Positions 8,347 through 17,390 are shown, counted from the stretch's first letter. The stretch: DNA of 64,000 bases from Mesorhizobium sp. AR07 (GCF_024746815.1 NZ_CP080525.1:2108001-2172000), one strand, 5' to 3'. Notes: generated by a model not told the origin, from the letters alone. Translations and numbers: made by a program.

Positions 8347-9408
8347 ATGGCATCGGACGAACAGCCAGTCCCGGTCTTTCTCAAGCCCGTCACCTTGCGT
8401 GACGTGGCGGCGCAGGCCGGCGTCAGCGTCGCCACCGCCTCGAAGGCGCTCAACGACCAGGGGCGGATGACCGCCGAGACGCGCGAGCGTATTCGCGAGA
8501 CGGCCCGGCGCCTCGGCTTCCGGCCCAACAGCCTGGCCCAGAGCCTGCTCCGGCGGCGCAGCTTCACCGTCGGCCTGCTCACCAACGACACCTATGGCCG
8601 CTTCTCGCTGCCGCTGATGTCGGGCATTTCGGACGCGCTGGTCGACAACGGCGTCTCGGTGTTCCTGTGCAATGTCGAGGAGGATCCGCGCCTTGGCCAG
8701 ATGCATGTCGACGCCATGCTCGACAAGCGCGTCGACGGCATCATCGCCACCGGCAAGCGCATCGACCGCCATCTGCCGGTCGACCTCAGCAATCTGCGCG
8801 TCCCGGTGATCTATGCCTTCACGCAGCCCGATCCCGACGCAATCGCCTTCGTCTCGGACGATGCCGGCGGCGCGCGGCTGGCTGTCGAGCATCTCTGCCG
8901 GCTGGGCTGGAAGCGCATCGCCCATGTTACCGGACCGGCAAGCTTTGCCGTGGTGCATGCGCGAGCGCAGGCCTACCGCGAGGTGCTGACCGAAAACGGC
9001 TTGCCGGTGACCGAACCGCTGCTCGGCTCCTGGTCGGAAGCCTGGGGGCATGAGGCGGTGGCGCAACTGTTCGACAGCCCAAAACCGACGAACGGAAAGC
9101 GTGAAAGGCCGGACGCCGTCTTCTGCGGCAACGACCAGATCGCGCGTGGCGTCATCGATGCCTTGCGCGAACGCGGCATGAGCGTTCCCGGCGATGTCGG
9201 CGTCATCGGTTTCGACAATTGGGAGATCGTCGCGGAGGCGACGCGCCCGCCGCTGACCTCGGTCGACATGAACTTGGCCGCCCTCGGGCGCGAGGCGGGG
9301 CTGACCCTGCTGTCGCTGGTCGGCGGCCAGCCCGCCGCGCCGGGCATTCGAAAACTGCCGTGCCGGCTGGTGGTGCGTCAGTCCTGCGGCCATCCGCTGG
9401 ATGGCTGA
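8347..9408 (+). CDS. LacI-family transcriptional regulator
   Basis: 353-residue DNA-binding sugar sensor. The N-terminal helix-turn-helix reads TLRDVAAQAGVSVATASKALN (about residues 17-37), followed by the hinge region GFRPNSLAQSLLRRR. The rest is a periplasmic-binding-protein-like effector domain with typical ends (VFCGNDQIARGVIDALRERGMSVPGDVGVIGFDN). It is directly upstream of, and co-directional with, a sugar ABC importer and a GH127 glycosidase, so it most likely controls that locus in response to the imported sugar. Two A4-CC-T4 palindromes upstream are candidate operators. The effector is not deducible; the GH127 neighbour hints at an arabinofuranoside or related sugar. Confidence 0.9.
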   Translation: MASDEQPVPVFLKPVTLRDVAAQAGVSVATASKALNDQGRMTAETRERIRETARRLGFRPNSLAQSLLRRRSFTVGLLTNDTYGRFSLPLMSGISDALVDNGVSVFLCNVEEDPRLGQMHVDAMLDKRVDGIIATGKRIDRHLPVDLSNLRVPVIYAFTQPDPDAIAFVSDDAGGARLAVEHLCRLGWKRIAHVTGPASFAVVHARAQAYREVLTENGLPVTEPLLGSWSEAWGHEAVAQLFDSPKPTNGKRERPDAVFCGNDQIARGVIDALRERGMSVPGDVGVIGFDNWEIVAEATRPPLTSVDMNLAALGREAGLTLLSLVGGQPAAPGIRKLPCRLVVRQSCGHPLDG

Positions 9409-9471
9409 AGACCAAGCGCCGCGCAATCGGCGCCAAGCCGCGCATCGCGGCCAACCCTGGAGGAGGAGAAC

Positions 9472-10719
9472 ATGAGGAACCTGATTGCCAAACTGGCCCT
9501 GGCCGCTGCCGTTCTGGGTGGCGCTCTCAGTGCCGCGGCCGCCGAGACGGCCAACATCTGGGTGCGCGCCGACGGCTCGAATTTCATGCCGAGGATCGTC
9601 GATGCCTACAACAAGGCGTACACCAACCAGGTCAAGCTGGACATCATCCCCAATGCCGAGATCATCCCGAAATATGGCGCGGCGGCCGCAGGCGGCACCG
9701 CGCCCGACGCGCTGTCGCTCGACCTGATCTACACCCCGTCCTTCGCCGCCGCCGGCCAGTTGGAGGACATCACCGACTGGGCGAAGTCGCTGCCCTATTT
9801 CGCCAGCCTGTCGCCGGCGCATGTGAAGACCGGCACCTACAAGGACCACATCTACGGCCTGCCTTTCTCCGCCGACGCCTCGGTGCTGATCTGGAACAAG
9901 AAGCTGTTCAAGCAGGCCGGCCTCGACCCCGAAAAGGGACCGACCAACTGGGCCGAGATCGCGGCCGACGCCGAGAAGGTCAACGCGCTCGGCGGCACCG
10001 TCAAGGGCTTCTACTTTTCCGGCAATTGCGGCGGCTGCAACATCTTCACCTTCACGCCGCTGATCTGGGCGTCTGGCGGCGACATCCTCAGCGAGGATGG
10101 CTCGAAGGCGACGCTGGACAGCCCGCAGCTGCGCGGCGCCATCGATCTCTACCGGTCGATGGTCAAGAAGGATCTGGTTCCGGCAGGCGCGCAGACCGAC
10201 ACCGGAGCCAACTTCTTTGCCGCCTTCGCTGCCGGCAACATCGGCATCTCGCCGTCCGGCGCCTTCGCCATCGGCGCGCTCAACACCCAGTATCCCAATG
10301 TCGACTACGGCGTCACCTTCCTGCCGGGCAAGGAAGGCGGCTGGTCGTCCTTTGCCGGCGGCGACAATTTCGTCGTCACCAAGGGCACCAAGAAACTCGC
10401 CGTGGTGAAGGAGTTCCTCGACTTCGCCTACTCGCTCGAGGGCCAGACCATCCTGGCCAAATACGGCAGCCTGCCCGTGCGCGGCGACATCGCCAAGCAA
10501 GCGCTGAAGGATCTCGATCCACGCTACCAGATCGCCGCCGAAGCCATGGCCAAGGGCCGCACGCCTTATTCAGTGGTGTTCAACGACCTGATCAACTCCG
10601 CAAACGGTCCGTGGACGCAGATGATCAACGAGGTCTTCTTCGGCGACGATGTCGATGGCGCCATATCGAACGCGCAAGAGACGATGCAGTCGATCATCGA
10701 CCAGGCGCCGCAGAAGTAG
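9472..10719 (+). CDS. Sugar ABC transporter substrate-binding protein
   Basis: 415-residue periplasmic solute-binding protein of the family 1 (maltose/glycerol-3-phosphate-like) class. It has an N-terminal signal peptide (KLALAAAVLGGALSAAAAE, cleavage after AAA near residue 23) and the bacterial extracellular domain, with the LYSLEGQ-type C-terminal part seen as FAYSLEGQTILAKYGSLPVR. The ribosome-binding site GGAGGAGGAGAAC precedes the ATG. It is the first structural gene after the LacI regulator and is followed by two permeases. An intergenic palindrome separates it from them, which may allow higher expression of the binding protein. Confidence 0.92.
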   Translation: MRNLIAKLALAAAVLGGALSAAAAETANIWVRADGSNFMPRIVDAYNKAYTNQVKLDIIPNAEIIPKYGAAAAGGTAPDALSLDLIYTPSFAAAGQLEDITDWAKSLPYFASLSPAHVKTGTYKDHIYGLPFSADASVLIWNKKLFKQAGLDPEKGPTNWAEIAADAEKVNALGGTVKGFYFSGNCGGCNIFTFTPLIWASGGDILSEDGSKATLDSPQLRGAIDLYRSMVKKDLVPAGAQTDTGANFFAAFAAGNIGISPSGAFAIGALNTQYPNVDYGVTFLPGKEGGWSSFAGGDNFVVTKGTKKLAVVKEFLDFAYSLEGQTILAKYGSLPVRGDIAKQALKDLDPRYQIAAEAMAKGRTPYSVVFNDLINSANGPWTQMINEVFFGDDVDGAISNAQETMQSIIDQAPQK

Positions 10720-10773
10720 AGCGCGCCTGCCGGCCGCCCGCCTGTCTCCCTGGGCGGGCGGCCGGCGCGCTCC

Positions 10774-10881
10774 TTACCCTCGCCCTTGTGGGGAGGGTCG
10801 CTGCGAAGCAGCGGGGTGGGGGCGGCGCCGAGCCCCCCACCCGGACCTGCGGTCCGACCTCCCCACAAGGGGGAGGTAGGG
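10774..10881. repeat. GC-rich intergenic palindrome inside the ABC operon
   Basis: Outer arms at 10777-10800 and 10855-10881 share CCTTGTGGGGAGG and its complement. A second inverted repeat lies inside, GGGTGGGGGC against GCCCCCCACCC (10814-10842). Similar CCCCACAAGGGGGAGG cores occur at 51451-51467 and 51551-51570. It sits between the binding-protein and permease genes, where it could form a strong mRNA hairpin. Confidence 0.75.
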
Positions 10882-10911
10882 CGGCGCACCGCATCCAACG
10901 GAAGAGCAAAC

Positions 10912-11841
10912 ATGACCTCCATCACAGCAGCAACGTCCGCGCCATCCCGCGCCCGAAAGCGCACCGGCGCCGGCCGCCGGCAGTGGATCGGCCTGCTCTA
11001 CGTCGCGCCAGCGGTCGCGCTGGTCGTCGTCTTCTTCCTCATCCCGCTTGGCATGACGGCGTGGATGTCGCTGCACAACTGGCCGCTTATGGGCGAGCAC
11101 AGCTATATCGGCCTCGGCAATTATGTCGCCATCCTGCGCGACACCAGGTTCTGGAACGCGCTCAACTTCACTGCTTACTACACCGTGATCGCCACCATCG
11201 TGATCTTCGCGGTGGCGTTTCCGCTGGCGCTGTTCGTCGAACGGCCGCGGCCGCTGACCAATCTCTACCGCACCATGTTCTTCATGCCGGCGGTCGTCGG
11301 CTTTGCTTCGGCCAGCCTGCTCTGGTCATGGCTCTTGAACGTCGATTCCGGTCTGTTCAGCCCGGCCGCCTACGAGCTCGGCCTGATCGACAGGAAGTTC
11401 AACCTGCTGGCCACCTTCCAGCCGGCCTTCTGGTCGATCATCGCCATGGTCGTCTGGAAGGTCGCCGGCTTCACCATGATCATCCTGATGGCCGGCCTGC
11501 AATCGATCCCGCAGGACCTGCAGGAGGCGGCCGTCATCGACGGCGCCGGGCCGTTCGCCAGGTTCAGGGCGATCACATTGCCGCTGATGCGCCGCACTTT
11601 GGCACTGGCGCTGATCCTGTCGGTCGCCGGCTCGATCCTTGCCTTCGACCAATTCTACATCATCCTGCGCGGCGGCCCGCGCAACCAGACGCTGACGGCG
11701 GTCTACTGGATCTTCAACCAGTCCTTCGTATCGTTCAAGCTCGGCTATGGCGCCGCACTTTCCATGGTGCTGTTGGTGATCCTGGTGGCGCTCAGCCTCG
11801 TCCAGCTGTGGCTGCTGCGCAAGCCGGAGGGTCTCGACTGA
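10912..11841 (+). CDS. Sugar ABC transporter permease (MalF/UgpA type)
   Basis: 309-residue inner-membrane permease with about six transmembrane segments. The start ATG at 10912 gives MTSITAATSAPSRARKR, a basic cytoplasmic N-terminus, followed by the first helix WIGLLYVAPAVALVVVFFLI. The EAA loop that contacts the ATPase reads EAAVIDGAGPFARFRAITLP (about residues 205-224). It overlaps the next permease by an ATGA junction, so the two are co-translated. No ATP-binding gene exists in this locus, so an ATPase encoded elsewhere must energise the system. Confidence 0.92.
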   Translation: MTSITAATSAPSRARKRTGAGRRQWIGLLYVAPAVALVVVFFLIPLGMTAWMSLHNWPLMGEHSYIGLGNYVAILRDTRFWNALNFTAYYTVIATIVIFAVAFPLALFVERPRPLTNLYRTMFFMPAVVGFASASLLWSWLLNVDSGLFSPAAYELGLIDRKFNLLATFQPAFWSIIAMVVWKVAGFTMIILMAGLQSIPQDLQEAAVIDGAGPFARFRAITLPLMRRTLALALILSVAGSILAFDQFYIILRGGPRNQTLTAVYWIFNQSFVSFKLGYGAALSMVLLVILVALSLVQLWLLRKPEGLD

Positions 11842-12698
11842 TGGCGCAGGCCGCCTCTCGCAACCGCCGGCTTACTGCGCGCATCGCCGGGCATTCGACC
11901 GGCATCATCGCCTCCGTGCTGTTTGCCGCACCCATCGTGTGGGCGGTGCTGTCGGCCTTCAAGCCGGCGCAGGAAGCGCGCCTGCCGCCGCTGCCGCCCT
12001 GGCCGACGACAGGCTTCTCGCTGGAGAACTATGCCACGCTCAACACTTTCGGCGACGGGCTCTGGGTCTCGGCACAGAACAGCATCTACGTCTCGGTGAT
12101 GACGGTGGTGCTGTCGGTCGCCGTCAGCGTGCTGGCCGGCTACGGCTTTTCGCGGTTTCGATTTCCGTTCAAGGACCTGTTCTTCGTCCTCATCCTGTCG
12201 ACGATCATGATCCCGTTCCAGTCGATCCTGACGCCGATCTTCCTGGTGCTGACCAAGCTTGGACTGCACAACACGCTGACCGGCCTGGTCGGCGTCTATG
12301 TGACGCTGCAATTGCCGTTCTCGATCTTCATGATGCGCAACGCCTTCGACGCGGTGCCGCGCGAGATCGAGGAAGCCGCCCGCATGGATGGCGCCGGCAA
12401 CCTCACCATGCTTGCGAAGGTGATGCTGCCGCTGGTCTGGCCGGGTGTCGTCACCATCGCGCTGTTTGCCTTCCTCGGCGCCTGGAACGAGTTCCTCGCC
12501 GCCCTCGTGCTGATGACCGACCAGTCGAAATTCACGCTGCCGGTGATGATGACGGCGCTGCAGTCGGGCCGCTTCGGCGCCATCGACTGGGGCGCGGTGC
12601 AGGCGGGCGTCACCGTGATGATGGTGCCGTGCCTCATCCTGTTCCTGGTTCTGCAGCGCTTCTACATCCGCGGCCTGATGGCCGGGGCCGTCAAGTAA
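11841..12698 (+). CDS. Sugar ABC transporter permease (MalG/UgpE type)
   Basis: 285-residue inner-membrane permease, partner of the preceding gene. About six hydrophobic segments are present, the first near residues 18-36 (STGIIASVLFAAPIVWAVLSAF). The EAA loop is EEAARMDGAGNLTMLAKVMLP. The ATG overlaps the previous stop. The protein ends RGLMAGAVK, a very common end for this class (RGLTAGAVK). Together with the binding protein it forms a carbohydrate importer, with the substrate probably released or processed by the downstream GH127 enzyme. Confidence 0.93.
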   Translation: MAQAASRNRRLTARIAGHSTGIIASVLFAAPIVWAVLSAFKPAQEARLPPLPPWPTTGFSLENYATLNTFGDGLWVSAQNSIYVSVMTVVLSVAVSVLAGYGFSRFRFPFKDLFFVLILSTIMIPFQSILTPIFLVLTKLGLHNTLTGLVGVYVTLQLPFSIFMMRNAFDAVPREIEEAARMDGAGNLTMLAKVMLPLVWPGVVTIALFAFLGAWNEFLAALVLMTDQSKFTLPVMMTALQSGRFGAIDWGAVQAGVTVMMVPCLILFLVLQRFYIRGLMAGAVK

Positions 12699-12720
12699 AT
12701 CGATCGAATGGAGTAAGTTC

Positions 12721-14718
12721 ATGACCGCATCGCAAACCGTAAAACCGGATAAGTTGGAAAAGACGCGCAAGCCAAGGCTCGCCTTCCGCCCGCTGCCGGT
12801 TCCGCAGGTCGACGTGCACGGCTTCTGGGGCGACCGGGCCGACGCTGTGGCCGCGCGCACCGCCGACATCCTCTACGACCGCTGCGTCGAGGCCCGCATG
12901 CTGGAGCAGATCGACCCGGACCGGCCTTCGCCCGGCGTCATCATCCCATTCCACTCGCCTTCCCCCGACGAAGCGGAGCGCCAGGGCGCGGAATTCACCG
13001 GCTCGACGGTGACCACGCAGATGTTCTGGGATTCCGATCTCGGCAAGACGATCGAGACCGCGGCCTACTCGCTCTACCGCCGCAAGAACCCCGAACTGGA
13101 GAAGAAGATCGACGCCGTGATCGATATGTACGGCAGACTGCAGCAGCCGGATGGCTATCTCTCGAGCTGGTACCAGCGTATCCAGCCGGGCAAGCGGTGG
13201 ACCAATTTGCGCGACTGCCATGAACTTTACTGCGCCGGACATCTGATCGAGGGCGCGGTCGCCTACTACCAGGCGACCGGCAAGCGCAAGCTGCTCGATA
13301 TCATGTGCCGCTATGCCGACCACATCGCTTCGGTGCTGGGCCTCGAACCCGGCAAGAAGAAGGGTTATTGCGGCCATGAGGAGATCGAGCTGGCGCTGGT
13401 CAAGCTGGCACGGGTGACCGGCGAGCAGAAATACATGAAGCTGGCGAAATACTTCATCGACCAGCGCGGGGTCGAGCCGCACTATTTCGACGAGGAGGCT
13501 CGCGCCCGCGGCGCCGACCCGAAGGCCTATCATTTCAAGACCTACGAATACAACCAGTCGCACAGGCCCGTGCGCGAGCAGGACAAGGTCGTTGGCCACG
13601 CGGTCAGGGCGATGTACCTCTATTCGGGCATGGCCGACATCGCCACCGAATATGGCGACGACACGCTGCGGGCAGCACTCGACCGGCTGTGGGACGATCT
13701 CACCACCAAGAGCCTCTACATCACCGGCGGGCTGGGGCCGTCGGCGCACAATGAGGGTTTCACCAGCGATTACGACCTGCCCAACGAGAGCGCCTATGCC
13801 GAGACCTGTGCCGCGGTCGGGCTGGTGTTCTGGGCCAGCCGCATGCTCGGAATGGGGCCGAACGCCCGCTACGCCGACATGATGGAGCGCGCGCTTTACA
13901 ATGGCTCGATCTCGGGCCTGTCGCTCGACGGCTCGCTGTTCTTCTACGAGAATCCGCTGGAGAGCCGAGGCGCTCATAACCGCTGGAAATGGCACCGCTG
14001 CCCCTGCTGCCCGCCCAATATCGGGCGCATGGTCGCCTCGATCGGCAGCTATTTCTACAGCCTGGCCGACGATGCTGTGGCCGTGCATCTGTATGGCGAC
14101 TCGACCGCTCGTTTCGACATTGGCGGCGTCCCGGTCAGCCTTGCGCAGGTGAGCCGCTACCCCTGGGACGGCGCCGTCGAAATCACGCTCGAGCCGCAGG
14201 CGCCGGTGGAATTCACGCTCCACCTGCGCATCCCGGCCTGGAGCACCGGGGCCGAGCTGACGGTGAACGGCGACCTGGTCGCCCTGGAGGAAGTCGCCAG
14301 TGACGGCTACGCCGCGATCCGGCGCACATGGCAAAAGGGCGACCAGGTCCGGCTCGATCTCGAAATGCCGATCGAGCGGCTCTACGCCAACCCGCAGGTG
14401 CGCCAGGATGCCGGCCGCGTTGCGTTGTCGCGCGGTCCGCTGATCTACTGCGTCGAGGCGACCGACAATGACAGCCAGCTGCATCGCCTGACGTTGCCGA
14501 GAACTGCAAGCGTCGAAGCGCGGCAGCGGCCGGAGCTTCTCGGCGGCGTGGTGACGCTGTCGGCCACCGCGCAAGCCGACGCCGGCGACGGCTGGCAAAG
14601 CGGGCTCTACAGGTCCGAGCCGCCGGCGACCACTCAAACGCGCCTGACCGCCATTCCCTATTTCGCCTGGGACAACCGCGAGCCCGGCGAAATGCTGGTG
14701 TGGCTCAGGGACGGGTAA
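12721..14718 (+). CDS. GH127 glycoside hydrolase (beta-L-arabinofuranosidase-like, DUF1680)
   Basis: 665-residue cytoplasmic hydrolase of family GH127. The catalytic zinc-thiolate site described for Bifidobacterium HypBA1 (Glu and Cys in an ExC motif, then a Cys-Cys pair) is visible as NESAYAETC (E361, C363) and CPCCPPN (C429, C430), so it should be active with a cysteine nucleophile. An (alpha/alpha)6 barrel is followed by beta-rich C-terminal domains. No signal peptide is seen, so it acts on imported oligosaccharide. It is the last gene of the LacI/ABC locus. Its stop overlaps the converging ChaC gene by 14 bases. Exact linkage specificity (arabinofuranosyl or other) is inferred from family only. 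Confidence 0.9.
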   Translation: MTASQTVKPDKLEKTRKPRLAFRPLPVPQVDVHGFWGDRADAVAARTADILYDRCVEARMLEQIDPDRPSPGVIIPFHSPSPDEAERQGAEFTGSTVTTQMFWDSDLGKTIETAAYSLYRRKNPELEKKIDAVIDMYGRLQQPDGYLSSWYQRIQPGKRWTNLRDCHELYCAGHLIEGAVAYYQATGKRKLLDIMCRYADHIASVLGLEPGKKKGYCGHEEIELALVKLARVTGEQKYMKLAKYFIDQRGVEPHYFDEEARARGADPKAYHFKTYEYNQSHRPVREQDKVVGHAVRAMYLYSGMADIATEYGDDTLRAALDRLWDDLTTKSLYITGGLGPSAHNEGFTSDYDLPNESAYAETCAAVGLVFWASRMLGMGPNARYADMMERALYNGSISGLSLDGSLFFYENPLESRGAHNRWKWHRCPCCPPNIGRMVASIGSYFYSLADDAVAVHLYGDSTARFDIGGVPVSLAQVSRYPWDGAVEITLEPQAPVEFTLHLRIPAWSTGAELTVNGDLVALEEVASDGYAAIRRTWQKGDQVRLDLEMPIERLYANPQVRQDAGRVALSRGPLIYCVEATDNDSQLHRLTLPRTASVEARQRPELLGGVVTLSATAQADAGDGWQSGLYRSEPPATTQTRLTAIPYFAWDNREPGEMLVWLRDG

Positions 14719-15445
14719 GGTGCGGCACCCGTCCGATCTCGTCAGCCACCAGTTCCTGCAACTGCCACAGATTGCGGTCGCGGATGCCGCAGGCGTCAAG
14801 ATGGCGGATGGTCTCGAACAGATATTCGGCGCCCGAACCCCAATGGCCGACGGCCTTGGCCAGCGTCATTGCGATCGCCCGCTTGTCGAGCTTGCCTGCA
14901 TAGCGCGGATTGGCCGGATCGACGACGAAGCCGAGCGCGCGGCACGTGCCGCCGTCGGTCTTGACCTGCAGCCAGCGCGGCACGTTGACGGCCGGCAGGA
15001 TGGTCATCTCGCGGCGCAGCAGCGCTTCGAGATTGGCTGCCACCTGCTCGGCGATCTCGAACACCATGCCCTGGCACTGACCGCCGCGGTCGAGTGCCAT
15101 CATCAGGCCGGGTTGCTCGACCGTGCCGCGAAAGCGCTGCACCGTGAAGCAGAACGACCGGTGCCAGCCGGTCGCCACCGCGCGCTCGCCGCCGCTCACC
15201 TCGCCGGCCGGCTTCCACAGCAGCGAGCCATAGGCGAAGAGTTTCAGCGGCCCGGGCGGCGCGCCGGCCAGCACCTCGTCGCGGATGCGCGTATAATCGG
15301 CATCGGTCATGTAGACCATGCCCGGTGTCGGCCCGGCATCCTCGACCACGCGCAGGGTGCGCGCGACGAGTTCCTCAGTCAGCGCCATCGCCGCCTTGCG
15401 CGGTGACGACTTTCGTGGCGATGCGGCAGAAATCGGTTTGTTCAT
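14705..15445 (-). CDS. Gamma-glutamylcyclotransferase, ChaC-like
   Basis: 246-residue cytoplasmic enzyme of the ChaC type, which cleaves the gamma-glutamyl bond of glutathione to give 5-oxoproline and Cys-Gly. The substrate-pocket signature is seen as LFAYGSLLWKP (about residues 68-78), followed by WHRSFCFTVQRFRGT typical of ChaC. The likely catalytic acid is one of the Glu residues around ALDRGGQCQGMVFEI. The N-terminal 20 residues are basic and Ser-rich, so a later start (MALTEELV) is possible. It converges on the GH127 gene with a 14-base overlap and is functionally unrelated to it. Confidence 0.88.
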   Translation of the reverse strand: MNKPISAASPRKSSPRKAAMALTEELVARTLRVVEDAGPTPGMVYMTDADYTRIRDEVLAGAPPGPLKLFAYGSLLWKPAGEVSGGERAVATGWHRSFCFTVQRFRGTVEQPGLMMALDRGGQCQGMVFEIAEQVAANLEALLRREMTILPAVNVPRWLQVKTDGGTCRALGFVVDPANPRYAGKLDKRAIAMTLAKAVGHWGSGAEYLFETIRHLDACGIRDRNLWQLQELVADEIGRVPHLTRP

Positions 15446-15608
15446 TCTCGCGCCTCGGGCATCGCCGCCATGTTGCCCAAGGCAAGGAGATTCTCAAGGG
15501 CCGGCCGGCCAGGTCCGGATTCAAAATCTGAACCGCCTCGCCCAACCGTCTGAAAGGATTCGTAAGTATCGACTGTCCTAACGCTGCCGGACGCATCGGC
15601 ACCTCATG

Positions 15609-16238
15609 TCACGAAGACATGTCCTCTGGTCGGCTCGCACCGTAGCGCAGCCCGTCGACGAGCAGCGCAACCATGCGCCGGGCATGTTCGGGTCCCTGCT
15701 TGTATGCGTGCATGCACAGGCTCGCGACCGCACCCAGAAGCTCCTCGGCGGCGATATCGGTGCGGGCCTCGCCGGCTTCTGTCGCGGTGGCGAGAAGTGT
15801 CCGAAGCGCGGGTTCAAGCCGCTGCTGGAAATATGCGGGCAAGGTATCGAAGGTCGGATCCCCCGAATGGAGGGCCGATGCAAGCCCGCGCTTGGTGGCA
15901 ATGAAAGCCGCGTAGCGCTGCATCCATCGCGCCAGTGCCTCGCCCGGCCCATGCGCGGCGGCCAGGATCGGTGCCGCGTCGGCGCAGGCATCGATTTCGC
16001 GACGAAACACCGCCGCGACCAGGTCGGAGCGTTGCGGAAAGTGCCGGTAAACGGTGCCGATGCCGACGCCGGCCTTCTCCGCGATCTCGCGCACCGGAGC
16101 ATCCACGCCAGAAGTCGCGAACACCGCCGCGGCCGACTGGAGCAATATGTCAAGGTTGCGCTGCGCGTCGGCGCGCACGCGCCGGTCCGCGCGACCCCGA
16201 GGCTCCAGGCCTGAATCTTCCGTTCTGTCGTCCACCAT
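15609..16238 (-). CDS. TetR-family transcriptional regulator
   Basis: 209-residue repressor. The helix-turn-helix is in the N-terminal third: APVREIAEKAGVGIGTVYRHFPQRSDLVAAVF. The C-terminal ligand domain resembles the class common beside aldo/keto reductases. The ATG at 16238 is chosen because it starts the plausible hydrophilic N-terminus and leaves the two palindromes at 16254-16292 in the promoter. It is divergent from the aldo/keto reductase gene, the usual layout for a local repressor controlling itself and its neighbour. The inducer is unknown. Confidence 0.9.
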   Translation of the reverse strand: MVDDRTEDSGLEPRGRADRRVRADAQRNLDILLQSAAAVFATSGVDAPVREIAEKAGVGIGTVYRHFPQRSDLVAAVFRREIDACADAAPILAAAHGPGEALARWMQRYAAFIATKRGLASALHSGDPTFDTLPAYFQQRLEPALRTLLATATEAGEARTDIAAEELLGAVASLCMHAYKQGPEHARRMVALLVDGLRYGASRPEDMSS

Positions 16239-16253
16239 GCACCCGCTTGCAAA

Positions 16254-16270
16254 ACGGAACAATGTTCCGT
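16254..16270. promoter_or_regulatory. TetR operator-like palindrome 1
   Basis: ACGGAAC-AAT-GTTCCGT, a perfect 7-3-7 inverted repeat in the divergent promoter region between the TetR and aldo/keto reductase genes. Confidence 0.75.
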
Positions 16271-16275
16271 ATAAA

Positions 16276-16292
16276 ACGGAATATGGTTCCGC
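16276..16292. promoter_or_regulatory. TetR operator-like palindrome 2
   Basis: ACGGAAT-ATG-GTTCCGC, an imperfect copy of the 16254-16270 site spaced 22 bases away centre to centre, about two helical turns. This fits two TetR dimers binding side by side. Confidence 0.7.
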
Positions 16293-16351
16293 TTAAGCCG
16301 AATAGCACAGCGTCGCGGCGATGACCACAGCCATGCACAAAGGAGAAAACC

Positions 16352-17383
16352 ATGCAATACCGCACGCTGGGACGAACCGGCATCAAGGTCAGCCCCTATT
16401 GCCTGGGCGCGATGATGTTCGGCGGACCGGGAAATCCCGACCACGACGACTGTATCCGCATCATCCACAAAGCCCTGGATTCCGGCATCAACTTCATCGA
16501 TACCGCCGACAGGTACAGCCGCGGCGAGTCGGAGGAGATCGTCGGCAAGGCGCTGAAAGGCCGCCGCGACAACATCGTGCTGGCCACCAAGGTGCACGGA
16601 CCCATGGGGGAGGATCCGAACCAGCAGGGCAATTCACGACGCTGGATCATCCAGGCGGTGGAGGCCTCGCTGCGCCGTCTGCAGACCGACCATATCGATC
16701 TCTACCTTATCCATCGACCGGCACCGGATACCGACATCGAGGAAACTCTCTCTGCGCTCACCGATCTGATGCGCGCGGGTAAGGTGCGTGCGATCGGATC
16801 CTCGACCTTCCCGGTCTCTGAGATCGTCGAGGCCCAGTGGGTCGCCGAGCGGCGCGGGCTCGCCCGTTTCCGCACGGAACAGCCGCCCTACTCGATCCTC
16901 GATCGCGGCATCGAGCGCGAAGTACTCCCCGCCTGCGAGCGTTACGGAATGGGAGCGATGGTCTGGAGCCCATTGTCGAAAGGCCTGCTCACCGGGCGCT
17001 ACCGCAAGGGGCAGCCGCTGCCCGACAGCCTGCGGGTGAAATACATGCCCAGGCAGATGTCCGATCAGCACAGCCTGGACGCGGTCGAGCAGCTCATCCC
17101 GCTGGCGCAGGAGGCAGGGCTGTCGCTCACCCACATGGCGATGGCTTTCGTGATGGCCCATCCGGGAGTGACGTCGGCCATTCTTGGGCCGCGTACGATG
17201 CAGCATCTCGACGATCTGTTGGCCAGCGCCGAGGTTCGCCTCAGCGATGACGTACTGGACCGGATCGATCAGATCGTCCCGCCCGGAACCAATGTCGGGT
17301 TGAATGAGGCTGACTACGATCCACCGGCAATCTTGCAGGCGAACCTGCGCCGCCGCCCGGCCGCCGAGCGCGCCGCTGCCTGA
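16352..17383 (+). CDS. Aldo/keto reductase
   Basis: 343-residue NADPH-dependent oxidoreductase with a TIM-barrel fold. The catalytic tetrad is intact: D50 and Y55 (FIDTADRYSRGESEE), K80 (VLATKV) and H121 (DLYLIHRPAP). The C-terminal cofactor region AILGPRTMQHLDDLL is typical of the YajO/Tas-like group. AAAGGAGAAAACC before the ATG is a good ribosome-binding site. It is divergent from a TetR regulator that probably represses it, so it may detoxify a reactive aldehyde or ketone. The substrate is unknown. Confidence 0.92.
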   Translation: MQYRTLGRTGIKVSPYCLGAMMFGGPGNPDHDDCIRIIHKALDSGINFIDTADRYSRGESEEIVGKALKGRRDNIVLATKVHGPMGEDPNQQGNSRRWIIQAVEASLRRLQTDHIDLYLIHRPAPDTDIEETLSALTDLMRAGKVRAIGSSTFPVSEIVEAQWVAERRGLARFRTEQPPYSILDRGIEREVLPACERYGMGAMVWSPLSKGLLTGRYRKGQPLPDSLRVKYMPRQMSDQHSLDAVEQLIPLAQEAGLSLTHMAMAFVMAHPGVTSAILGPRTMQHLDDLLASAEVRLSDDVLDRIDQIVPPGTNVGLNEADYDPPAILQANLRRRPAAERAAA

Positions 17384-17390
17384 GCGGCTT

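Noticed and set aside
8329..10500. Very long minus-strand open frame opposite the LacI and binding-protein genes
   Set aside because: Antisense to two clear plus-strand genes; its amino-acid content (runs of Arg, Gly, Asp) is that of a GC-rich shadow frame, with no family resemblance.
9219..11840. Plus-strand open frame of more than 870 codons running into the second permease
   Set aside because: It is the +1 or +2 shadow of the LacI, binding-protein and first permease genes. Only its last 285 codons, from 11841, are a real permease.
12691..14799. 702-codon minus-strand frame opposite GH127
   Set aside because: Lies entirely against a gene with intact catalytic residues; composition is antisense-like and no domain is recognisable.
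15446..15608. Possible gene between ChaC-like and TetR genes
   Set aside because: No start with a ribosome-binding site and no plausible protein; likely just the ChaC promoter and the TetR 3' end.
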